A stretch of DNA of 64,000 nt from Microbacterium wangchenii (GTDB taxonomy: Bacteria; Actinomycetota; Actinomycetes; Actinomycetales; Microbacteriaceae), in contig NZ_CP038266.1 in NCBI RefSeq assembly GCF_004564355.1, positions 930,001 to 994,000 of the forward strand. Direction: 5' to 3'. Positions 1 through 7,307 of the stretch are shown in pieces. The translations under genes and the position numbers were made by a program. The first letter of the stretch is position 1. The number at the start of each line of letters is the position of its first letter. Under the pieces are notes generated by a model. The model did not search any database. It saw nothing but the letters and a program-made list of their open reading frames with translations, and was not told the origin of the DNA.

Positions 1-683
1 TGCTCGTGGGTCAGATAGGCGTCGAGGGTGGCCGAGCGGTGCCGGCGGGAGGCGTGCTCGATGTCGGCGAGGGGTGCCCCCGCCTCGATGAGGGCGAGGA
101 TGTTCTCGTGCTCGCGCACCGACTCGGCGGCGCGGCCGGGCACGAAGCTGAAGGTCGACTCGCGCAGATGCCCGAGGCGCGCCCACTCGGCGCGGACCAG
201 GTCGAGCATGCGCGGGTTCGCGCACCGCTCGAACAGCGTCGCGTGGAACTCCTGGTTGAGGCTCGTGAACGCGCGCGGGTCGAAGTTCTCGAGGGTGCGG
301 ATCATCTGCTCGTTGATGGCGCGCGCGCGGCGGACGTCGTCGACCGTGAGGGCGCGGGCCGACAGCGCGGTGGCGGCACCCTCGAGGATGCTGAGGGCCT
401 GCATGCTGAAGCGGTACTGCGAGTCGTCGACCATCGACACGCGCGCGCCGATGTTGCGCTCGAAGGTGACGAGGCCTTCCGCCTCGAGCTGGCGGATCGC
501 CTCGCGGACGGGGACGACGCTCATCCCCAATTCGCCGGCGATCGACCCGAGGACGAGGCGGTAGCCGGCGGTGAACTGCTGTCCGGTGATCCGCTCCTTG
601 ATCCAGGAGTAGGCCTGCTGCGACTTGCTGCGCGACGTGTCCGGCGCGTGGGCGTCCGCCTCGGGATCCTGTCGCAGGGTCAC
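1..683 (-). CDS. GntR-family transcriptional regulator, FCD subfamily (C-terminus cut by window edge)
   Basis: Cytoplasmic DNA-binding regulator, probably controlling the adjacent FAH-RraA gene and the divergent symporter. About 227 residues lie in the window and the frame is still open at base 1. The N-terminal winged helix (residues about 18-85) shows the family recognition segment VPVREAIRQLEAEGLV. The FCD effector domain follows, with LNQEFHATLF and a later EHENILALIEAG; in this family acidic and histidine residues bind a metal and an acid ligand. The GTG start at 683 overlaps the stop of the upstream gene as GTGA, so the two are translationally coupled. FCD regulators usually sense catabolic acids, which fits the neighbours; the actual ligand is unknown. 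Confidence 0.85.
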   Translation of the reverse strand, partial: MTLRQDPEADAHAPDTSRSKSQQAYSWIKERITGQQFTAGYRLVLGSIAGELGMSVVPVREAIRQLEAEGLVTFERNIGARVSMVDDSQYRFSMQALSILEGAATALSARALTVDDVRRARAINEQMIRTLENFDPRAFTSLNQEFHATLFERCANPRMLDLVRAEWARLGHLRESTFSFVPGRAAESVREHENILALIEAGAPLADIEHASRRHRSATLDAYLTHE

Positions 684-2149
684 CGGCCGCTCCGCTCCGC
701 GTCGTAGCGCGCGCGCCATTCGGCGTTCATCGGGAACAGGCCGTCGACGGGATGCCCCGCCTTCACCTGAGCGGCGATCCACGCGTCCTCCTCCTCCTGC
801 GCGAGGGCGGCGTCTGCCACTTCCTCGGCCAGGGCCGGGGGGATCACGAGAACGCCGTCGCCGTCGCCGACGATGATGTCGCCGGGCTCGACCGTCGTGC
901 CGCCGCATCCGATCGCCACGTCGACATCCCACGGCACGTGCCTGCGGCCGAGGACGGCGGGGTGGGCCCCGCGGGAGAAGACGGGCAGCCCGATCTCGGC
1001 GACGGCGTCGTAGTCGCGCACGCCGCCGTCGGTGACGATGCCTGCCGCCCCGCGGGCCTGGGCGCGCAGGGCCAGGATGTCGCCGAGCGTGCCGGAGCCG
1101 GTCTCGCCGCGGGCCTCGATGACGATGACCTCGCCCTCGCCGACGGAGTCGAAGGCGCGCTTCTGCGCGTTGTACCCCCCGCCGCGGGCGGCGAAGAGGT
1201 CTTCGCGGCCGGGGACGAAGCGCAGCGTGCGCGCCGTGCCGACGAGCTTGCTGCCCGGATGCATCGGACGCACGCCGTCGATCGTGACGTTGTTCAGCCC
1301 GCGCTTGCGCAGCTGCTGTGACAGGCCCGCGACGGGGACGCGCGTGAGCTTGTCGCGCAGCTCGGGGGAGAGGACGGGGGCTGCGGGCAGGCCGGCCGCT
1401 TCCCGCGAACCCCACGCCTCCGCGCGCTGGGTGTCGTTGACGGCGGGGAGGGACCCCAGTGACGCGTCGAACGCGTGCGCCCCCTGCACGACGGTGGTCT
1501 CCAGGCGCCCGGTCGAGGCGTCGCCGGCGCTGACCTCGACCTCGACGCGGTCGCCGGGGACGACGACGCTGGAGCCGGCCGGCGTGCCGGTGAGGATGAC
1601 GTCGCCGGTTTCCAGCGTGAAGTGCTGCGAGAGGTCGGCGACCATCTGGGGGAGGGAGAAGATGAGCCCGGCCGTGGTGTCGTCCTGCACGAGGTCGCCG
1701 TTGACCCACGTGCGCAGGCGCAGCCCGGCCGGGTCGACGTCGCGGGCGTCGAGCAGGCCCGGCCCGATGGGGGTGTACCCGTCGCCGCCTTTTGAGCGGA
1801 CGTTGGAGCCCTTGTCGTTCTCGCGCAGATCGTACAGGCCGAAGTCGTTGGCGGCCGTGACGGCGGCGACGTGGTCCCACGCCTCCTCCGCGCGCACGCG
1901 GCGCGCGGGCTCGCCGATGATCAGGGCGATCTCGCCCTCGAAGGCGAGCAGCTCGGTGCCGTGCGGGCGCTCGATGCTCGCGCCGGTGGGGGCCAGGGAG
2001 CTGGCCGGCTTGAAGAAGTAGGAGGGGTGTGCGGGGCGGCGCCCGCGCTGGTCGGCCCGGGATGCGTAGGCCAGGTGCACCGCGATGATCTTGCCGGGGC
2101 GGCGGGCCAGGGCAGGGATGCGGGGATCGTTCAGGTCCGTCGGGGTCAT
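680..2149 (-). CDS. Bifunctional FAH-domain hydrolase/isomerase fused to RraA-like aldolase
   Basis: A 489-residue two-domain enzyme. Residues about 1-245 are a fumarylacetoacetate-hydrolase fold: SYFFKPASSL, the metal-ligand stretch FEGEIALIIG, and GDVILTGTPAGSSVV. Residues about 275-489 are RraA-like, with GIVTDGGVRDYDAV (the DGxxRD motif of class II 4-hydroxy-4-methyl-2-oxoglutarate/4-carboxy-4-hydroxy-2-oxoadipate aldolases) and GDGDGVLVIP. FAH enzymes hydrate, hydrolyse or isomerise ring-cleavage products and RraA-type aldolases split the hydroxy-oxo acid to pyruvate, so the fusion could carry out consecutive late steps of meta-cleavage (inference). ATG 2149 was chosen over longer starts because AAGGAG precedes it by 5 bases and a longer form would run into the divergent symporter. 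It is coupled to the downstream GntR gene by GTGA. Confidence 0.85.
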   Translation of the reverse strand: MTPTDLNDPRIPALARRPGKIIAVHLAYASRADQRGRRPAHPSYFFKPASSLAPTGASIERPHGTELLAFEGEIALIIGEPARRVRAEEAWDHVAAVTAANDFGLYDLRENDKGSNVRSKGGDGYTPIGPGLLDARDVDPAGLRLRTWVNGDLVQDDTTAGLIFSLPQMVADLSQHFTLETGDVILTGTPAGSSVVVPGDRVEVEVSAGDASTGRLETTVVQGAHAFDASLGSLPAVNDTQRAEAWGSREAAGLPAAPVLSPELRDKLTRVPVAGLSQQLRKRGLNNVTIDGVRPMHPGSKLVGTARTLRFVPGREDLFAARGGGYNAQKRAFDSVGEGEVIVIEARGETGSGTLGDILALRAQARGAAGIVTDGGVRDYDAVAEIGLPVFSRGAHPAVLGRRHVPWDVDVAIGCGGTTVEPGDIIVGDGDGVLVIPPALAEEVADAALAQEEEDAWIAAQVKAGHPVDGLFPMNAEWRARYDAERSGR

Positions 2150-2273
2150 CCGAGCTCCTTCGCTCTTGCGTCGTATCTCAAATCGTATATCATTCATGCC
2201 AGGCGGGCAAGATGCCGCCGCATCCCGACACAGACGTCTTCCCCCCGACAGCGGCGTCCGAAGGAGTTCCGAC
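2150..2273. promoter_or_regulatory. Divergent promoter/operator region between the FAH-RraA gene and the symporter
   Basis: A 124-bp gap with a local AT-rich island at about 2168-2200, unusual in this GC-rich window. It contains TCGTATCTCA followed by TCGTATATCATTC, a near direct repeat of TCGTAT. AAGGAG ribosome sites sit at each end, at 2154-2159 on the minus strand and 2261-2266 on the plus strand. Such an island between two divergent catabolic genes, one in an operon with a GntR regulator, is the likely operator for that regulator (inference). Confidence 0.45.
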
Positions 2274-3665
2274 ATGAGCAGACCCGTCCCCACCGGCCCC
2301 GAGGGCTTCACCTCCACCGGAACCATCTCCAGCCCCACCGACCGGCGCCGCGTCGTGTTCGCCACGGTCGTGGGGACAACGGTGGAGTGGTACGACTTCT
2401 TCCTCTACGCCTCGGCGGCCGGCCTCGTCTTCGGGCAGCTGTTCTTCGCCCCCGCCGGCGAGGGCTTCGCGCAGATCCTGTCGTTCATCACCGTGGGCAT
2501 CAGCTTCCTCTTCCGCCCCCTCGGCGCCTTCCTGGCCGGCCACCTCGGCGACAAGTACGGCCGCCGTCTCGTGCTCATGCTCACGCTCGTCCTGATGGGC
2601 GTGGCCACGACGCTCGTCGGTCTGCTCCCCACCTACCAGGCGATCGGGATCGCTGCGCCGATCCTCCTCATCGTGCTGCGCATCCTGCAGGGCATCTCTG
2701 CCGGCGGCGAGTGGGGCGGCGCGGTGCTGATGGCCGTCGAGCACGCCCCGAAGACCCGCCGCAGCCTGTTCGGCGCATCGCCGCAGCTCGGAGTGCCGCT
2801 CGGGCTCCTGCTGGCCAGCGGCATGCTCGGGCTCATGGCCATCATCGCCCCCGGGGACGCGTTCCTGGAGTGGGGCTGGCGCATCCCGTTCCTGCTGTCG
2901 TTCGTCCTGATCCTGATCGGCCACTACGTGCGCCGCCGTGTGGAGGAGAGCCCGGTGTTCCTCGAGCTCTCCGAGCGCAAGGAGCAGACACGCATGCCGA
3001 TCGTGCAGCTGTTCCGCAAGCACGCGCTGCTCGTGATCATCGCGGCGATGGTCTTCGCCGGGAACAACGCCGTCGGCTACATGACCACGGGCGGCTACAT
3101 CCAGCGCTACGCCACCGACCCGGAGGGTCCCGTGGGCCTGCCCACCGCCGATGTCCTGGGCGCCGTCACCATCTCCGCCGTGTCGTGGCTCGTGTTCACG
3201 TGGATCGCGGGATGGGCGGGAGACCGACTCGGCCGCCGCAACACGTACATCATCGGGTGGATCGCGCAGCTGGTGGGCGTCGTGCTGCTCTTCCCGCTCG
3301 TGAACACCGGCAGCATCGGCCTGCTGACCCTCGGGCTGGTCGTGCTCACGGCCGGCCTGGGCTTCACGTACGGCCCGCAGGCGGCGCTGTACGCCGAGCT
3401 CTTCCCCGCTTCGATCCGGTTCTCCGGAGTGTCGATCTCCTACGCCATCGGTGCGATCCTCGGCGGTGCGTTCGCTCCGACGATCGCGCAGGCGCTCGTG
3501 CAATCGACCGGATCGACCGACGCGGTCACGTGGTACCTCGCCGGGATGACCCTGCTGGGGCTGATTGCCACGCTGCTCCTGCGCGACCGCAGCGGCATCC
3601 CGCTGGGTCCCGACCACGAGGAGCTGCAGGCCCGCAGCCCGATCTACGGCGCAGCCAAGGCCTGA
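2274..3665 (+). CDS. MFS transporter, metabolite:H+ symporter (MHS) family
   Basis: A 463-residue, 12-helix inner-membrane symporter of the MHS branch of the major facilitator superfamily (ShiA/KgtP/ProP relatives), importing an organic or aromatic acid with protons. The family hallmark near the N-terminus is present (VVGTTVEWYDFFLY), followed by the loop 2-3 motif GHLGDKYGRR, a helix 4-5 loop with QGISAGGEWGGA, and the repeat motif GDRLGRRN in the second half. The start at ATG 2274 has AAGGAG 7 bases upstream. It diverges from the FAH-RraA/GntR operon, so it probably brings in the substrate or an intermediate of that module. The substrate cannot be read from the sequence. Confidence 0.9.
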   Translation: MSRPVPTGPEGFTSTGTISSPTDRRRVVFATVVGTTVEWYDFFLYASAAGLVFGQLFFAPAGEGFAQILSFITVGISFLFRPLGAFLAGHLGDKYGRRLVLMLTLVLMGVATTLVGLLPTYQAIGIAAPILLIVLRILQGISAGGEWGGAVLMAVEHAPKTRRSLFGASPQLGVPLGLLLASGMLGLMAIIAPGDAFLEWGWRIPFLLSFVLILIGHYVRRRVEESPVFLELSERKEQTRMPIVQLFRKHALLVIIAAMVFAGNNAVGYMTTGGYIQRYATDPEGPVGLPTADVLGAVTISAVSWLVFTWIAGWAGDRLGRRNTYIIGWIAQLVGVVLLFPLVNTGSIGLLTLGLVVLTAGLGFTYGPQAALYAELFPASIRFSGVSISYAIGAILGGAFAPTIAQALVQSTGSTDAVTWYLAGMTLLGLIATLLLRDRSGIPLGPDHEELQARSPIYGAAKA

Positions 3666-3677
3666 TCCGGGGCGGCG

Positions 3678-5327
3678 TCAGCCGGCGTGGGCGATCTCCT
3701 GCCAGAACGGGGCGATCACCGCGCCGCTGACGCGCAGGTCCAGCAGCAGGAACGGGCGCTCCTCGGGGGAGCGGGCCGTCCATTCGGCCACCGCATCCAG
3801 GTCGGCGACGGTGCGTACGACGACGCCCTCCGCGCCGAAGCCGCGCGCGACGGCGGCGAAGTCCACCTCGGGGATGAGCATCGGATCGAGGGCGAGACCC
3901 TTCACGCCGTAGTTGTTCACCTCGGCGCCGTACTGCGCGTCGTTCCACACGACCGCGATGCCCCGGCCGGCGGCCACCCGCACGGCGGTCTCCAGGTCGG
4001 CGAGGGCCATGAGGCCGCCGCCGTCGCCGGTCGTGAGCACGATCGTCGACTCGGGGCGCGCCACGGCGGCGCCGGGGACGCTGGGAAAGCCCAGCCCGAT
4101 CGACTGATAGGCGGTGCCGACCATGATCATGCGGTCGGGGGATGCCACGGGCCAGTACATGTTCGACCAGCCCAGGAAGTGCCCGCCGTCCGAGACGATC
4201 ACGCGGTCCTCGGGGAGCAGCTCGGCCAGGCGCAGCGCCGCCGACCGGGGATCCAGGCGGCCATCCGGTCCGGTCCCGGCCCCCGGCTCCTGCTGGCGTG
4301 CCGCCGCCACGTCGACGCTGTGGCGCCAGTCCGAGGGGCGCGCGCCGCGCGCACGAAGGCGCCGCAGGATCTCGCCGGCGACCTCGGCGGCGTCACCGCG
4401 GACATAGCCCCCGACGTTCGGATGCGTCGCGGTGGGCGCCACGTCCACCTGGAAGACGCGCGCGCCGGGGGCGAAGAGCTCGCCGAAGCGCATCGTGAAC
4501 TGGTTCAGCGCGGCGCCGAAGACCACCGCCACGTCGGCCTCCCGCACGAGCGCCATCGCGCCGGGTGCGCCGAAGCCGCCGGCGACGCCGAGGTCGAAGC
4601 GCGCGTCGGGGAAGAGCCCCCGCCCGAGCGCCGTGCTCGCCGTGAGCGCCCCCGTCGCCTCGGCCAGGTCGCCGAGCACCGCCCCGGCGCTGGCCAGCCA
4701 CGCGCCGCGGCCGCCGAGGAGGACGGGGCGGCGGGCGCCGGCGAGCGCCTCGACGATCCCGTCGAGGACGGCCTCGGCGAACGGGGTGCGCGGCGGCAGC
4801 TGCGGGTCGGGCACCGGATCGGCCGTGGCGGGGACGGGGCCGGCGTCGCGCGTGGCGAGGTCGTACGGGATCGCGAGGACCACGGGGACGCGATACGTGT
4901 GGGCGTGCTCGATGGCGATCGCGACGGTGGCCGCGGCATCCCGGTGCCCCACGGTGTACGTGCGGGCGCCGACGCCGTCGGCCAGGGCGATCTGGTCCAC
5001 GCCCCACGGCCGCAGGCCCGAGGTCGGCTCGTCGCCGACCAGGAGGACGAGCGGCGTGCGGGCCTGCACGGCTTCGGCCAGCGCGGTGAGGGTGTTGGTG
5101 AAGCCGGCGCCGTAGGTCGCGGTCGCCGCGGCGATCCGCCCCGACGCGCGGAAGTATGCATCCGCCGCCGCGACCCCCGCCGCCTCGTGGCGCACCGCGA
5201 CGAAACGAGCCGCGGTGTCGCGCTCGAGAGCGTCGAGGAAATAGGCGTTGCCGTTGCCCATCACGCCGAACACGGTGTCGAGAGAGCGCGAGAGCGTGGC
5301 GGCGACGTGGGCGGAGACGGAGGGCAT
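3678..5327 (-). CDS. Thiamine-diphosphate-dependent enzyme, 2-oxoacid decarboxylase/acetolactate-synthase fold
   Basis: A 549-residue cytoplasmic ThDP enzyme with the three-domain architecture. The N-terminal Pyr domain has the cofactor-activating glutamate in VRHEAAG (about E48), the central domain follows, and the C-terminal PP domain has the metal/diphosphate motif from TGDGGG to WNDAQYG. Glycine-rich VFGVMGNGN replaces the more usual GVPGG segment. It has the same length as, and clear similarity to, the ThDP enzyme at 21375-23024. Members of this family decarboxylate 2-oxoacids such as benzoylformate or phenylpyruvate; the substrate here is unknown. ATG 5327 is preceded by AAAGG. It converges with the symporter, 12 bases away, and diverges from the aldehyde dehydrogenase that could oxidise its aldehyde product. 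Confidence 0.85.
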   Translation of the reverse strand: MPSVSAHVAATLSRSLDTVFGVMGNGNAYFLDALERDTAARFVAVRHEAAGVAAADAYFRASGRIAAATATYGAGFTNTLTALAEAVQARTPLVLLVGDEPTSGLRPWGVDQIALADGVGARTYTVGHRDAAATVAIAIEHAHTYRVPVVLAIPYDLATRDAGPVPATADPVPDPQLPPRTPFAEAVLDGIVEALAGARRPVLLGGRGAWLASAGAVLGDLAEATGALTASTALGRGLFPDARFDLGVAGGFGAPGAMALVREADVAVVFGAALNQFTMRFGELFAPGARVFQVDVAPTATHPNVGGYVRGDAAEVAGEILRRLRARGARPSDWRHSVDVAAARQQEPGAGTGPDGRLDPRSAALRLAELLPEDRVIVSDGGHFLGWSNMYWPVASPDRMIMVGTAYQSIGLGFPSVPGAAVARPESTIVLTTGDGGGLMALADLETAVRVAAGRGIAVVWNDAQYGAEVNNYGVKGLALDPMLIPEVDFAAVARGFGAEGVVVRTVADLDAVAEWTARSPEERPFLLLDLRVSGAVIAPFWQEIAHAG

Positions 5328-5583
5328 GGCGAAGCCTTTCGAGACGGGGGACGGGGTGGGCCGTATGTGTCTCGCGCGCTGGCCGAGCGGCTGCGTGCCC
5401 CTTTTCCGGGCACCGGCGCGGGGGAGTCGCCGGACGGTGGCAAGTATAGGACGGTCACCGGATGCGCGCGGCGCCTCGACGCGCCGTCCATCGCACGCGC
5501 GAGGCTGTACGCGGTGTATATCGATGGCGATGCGTGCTGGTGGCCACAATGGAGGGGAAGGTATCGATCGAGGAGGACGGAAC
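5328..5583. promoter_or_regulatory. Divergent control region between ThDP enzyme and aldehyde dehydrogenase
   Basis: A 256-bp non-coding gap. At 5516-5522 it has GTATATC followed by GATG, matching the GTATATC at 2185-2191 in front of the GntR-linked genes, which suggests one regulator could bind both. The ribosome site of the aldehyde dehydrogenase (AGGAGG, 5571-5576) lies at the right end. No clear -35 could be identified. Confidence 0.35.
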
Positions 5584-7056
5584 ATGAGCGTGTCGCGCGA
5601 GGAAGAACTGCTGGCATCGGTCCCTGACGGCCTGTATATCGCGGGGCAGTGGCGCGCGGCGGAGGGGGGCAAGACGCTCGACGTCGCCGACCCCGCCACC
5701 GGCGACGTCATCCGCTCGATCGCCGACGCCTCGGTCGCCGACGGCGCCGCGGCCATGGACGCCGCCGCGGAGTCCTTCCCGGCCTGGGCGGCGACACCCG
5801 TGCGCGAGCGCGCCGAGATCCTGCGGCGCGCCTTCGACCTGCTGCAGGCCCGCCGCGAGGACATCGCGCTGCTGATGACGCTCGAGATGGGCAAACCGCT
5901 CGCCGAGGCGCGCGGCGAGGTGGCCTACGGCGGGGAGTTCCTGCGGTGGTTCAGCGAGGAGGCCGCGCACGTCCAGGGCCGCTACGGCGCCAACCCCGAG
6001 GGCACCGGCCGCATGATCGTCACGCAGCACCCGGTGGGTCCGTGCTTCCTCATCACGCCGTGGAACTTCCCGCTCGCGATGGCCACGCGCAAGATCGCCC
6101 CCGCCCTCGCCGCGGGGTGCACCGTCGTGATCAAGCCGGCCTCGCTCACGCCGCTGACGACCCTGTTCTTCGTCAAGCTGCTCGAGGAGGCGGGCGTCCC
6201 CGCCGGCGTCGTCAACGTCATCACGACCTCCACGACCGGACCGGTGTCCGAGCGCATCATCCGCGACCCGCGCCTGCGGAAGCTCTCGTTCACCGGATCC
6301 ACCCCCGTGGGCCAGCGTCTGCTGCAGCAGGCCGCCGAGGGCGTGCTGCGCACGTCGATGGAGCTCGGGGGCAACGCGCCGTTCGTCGTGTTCGACGACG
6401 CGGACCTGGACAAGGCCGTCGAGGGCGCGATGCAGGCGAAGTTCCGCAACATCGGCCAGGCCTGCACGGCGGCCAACCGCTTCATCGTGCACCGCTCGGT
6501 CGTCGAGGAGTTCACGCGCCGCGTCACCGAGCGCGTGCAGGGCATGCGCATCGGGCGCGGCACCGAGGACGGCGTGCAGATCGGCCCGCTCATCGATGAC
6601 CGCGCGGTCGCGAAGGCCACGCAGCTGGTCGGTGACGCCGTCCAGCGCGGCGCCACGGTCACCGTCGGCGGCGCGGCCGTGGACGGCCCCGGCACCTTCT
6701 ACCAGCCCACCGTCGTCGCCGACGTGCAGCCGGGCAGCGAGATCCTCCGCGAGGAGATCTTCGGTCCTGTCCTCGCGATCGTGCCGTTCGACACCGAGGA
6801 CGATGCCGTGCGCATCGCCAACGACACCGAGTACGGTCTGGTGTCCTACGTCTTCACCGAGAACCTCGCCCGCGGGCAGCGCATGATCGAGCGCCTGGAG
6901 ACGGGGATGATGGGGCTGAACGTCGGCGTCGTATCCAACGCCGCCGCGCCCTTCGGCGGGTGGAAGCTCTCCGGCCTCGGGCGCGAGGGCGGCGCCGAGG
7001 GCATCCACGAGTACCTGCAGACCAAGTACACGCTCACGGCCAACCCGTTCGCCTGA
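5584..7056 (+). CDS. NAD(P)-dependent aldehyde dehydrogenase, succinate-semialdehyde dehydrogenase (GabD) type
   Basis: A 490-residue cytoplasmic enzyme oxidising an aldehyde to its acid. Residues about 150-170 carry the cofactor-binding ITPWNFPLAMATRKIAPAL. The general base glutamate is in MELGGNAPFVVF, the nucleophilic cysteine in NIGQACTAANR, and the C-terminal AAPFGGWKLSGLGREGG is typical of the GabD/SSADH subfamily. The length is normal for the family. ATG 5584 has AGGAGG 7 bases upstream. It lies divergent to a ThDP decarboxylase-like gene, so oxidising that enzyme's aldehyde product is plausible. Succinate semialdehyde as substrate is only a family-level guess. Confidence 0.88.
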   Translation: MSVSREEELLASVPDGLYIAGQWRAAEGGKTLDVADPATGDVIRSIADASVADGAAAMDAAAESFPAWAATPVRERAEILRRAFDLLQARREDIALLMTLEMGKPLAEARGEVAYGGEFLRWFSEEAAHVQGRYGANPEGTGRMIVTQHPVGPCFLITPWNFPLAMATRKIAPALAAGCTVVIKPASLTPLTTLFFVKLLEEAGVPAGVVNVITTSTTGPVSERIIRDPRLRKLSFTGSTPVGQRLLQQAAEGVLRTSMELGGNAPFVVFDDADLDKAVEGAMQAKFRNIGQACTAANRFIVHRSVVEEFTRRVTERVQGMRIGRGTEDGVQIGPLIDDRAVAKATQLVGDAVQRGATVTVGGAAVDGPGTFYQPTVVADVQPGSEILREEIFGPVLAIVPFDTEDDAVRIANDTEYGLVSYVFTENLARGQRMIERLETGMMGLNVGVVSNAAAPFGGWKLSGLGREGGAEGIHEYLQTKYTLTANPFA

Positions 7057-7067
7057 GCGACGGGGCG

Positions 7068-7091
7068 GGGCGGATGCGGGGGCATCCGCCC
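7068..7091 (+). terminator. Stem-loop terminator after the aldehyde dehydrogenase
   Basis: A perfect 10-bp stem GGGCGGATGC / GCATCCGCCC with a GGGG loop, beginning 11 bases after the stop codon. There is no T-tract, as is common in high-GC actinobacteria. Confidence 0.6.
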
Positions 7092-7118
7092 GGCGGCCGC
7101 CGGAGGCATACTGGACCG

Positions 7119-7244
7119 ATGACGCGCAGGCACGACAGGGCAAGCGGGCCCTTCGCCGGGCGCTCCCTGTGGTGGTGGGGGAGCGCGGCGGTCATGGCCG
7201 TCGCGGTCGTCGGCGCCGTCGTGCTGCTCGCGCTGCCGTTCTGA
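7119..7244 (+). CDS. Small single-pass membrane protein
   Basis: A 41-residue ORF with a basic N-terminus (MTRRHDR) and one hydrophobic helix over about residues 18-41 (SLWWWGSAAVMAVAVVGAVV), ending directly after the helix. A -10-like CATACT at 7107-7112 lies exactly 6 bases before the ATG, the same layout as several better-supported genes in this window, so a leaderless transcript is plausible. No family is recognised. It stands between a terminator and the acetoacetyl-CoA synthetase gene. It could be spurious. Confidence 0.4.
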   Translation: MTRRHDRASGPFAGRSLWWWGSAAVMAVAVVGAVVLLALPF

Positions 7245-7307
7245 CCCGCGTTTCGCGCGGCGGAAATGGATCCGCGTCGCCGCGACCCCCGCGGTATGGT
7301 TCACGGC

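Noticed and set aside
2150..2365. Longer start for the FAH-RraA protein
   Set aside because: It would overlap the divergent symporter; ATG 2149 has a perfect ribosome site and the FAH domain begins soon after.
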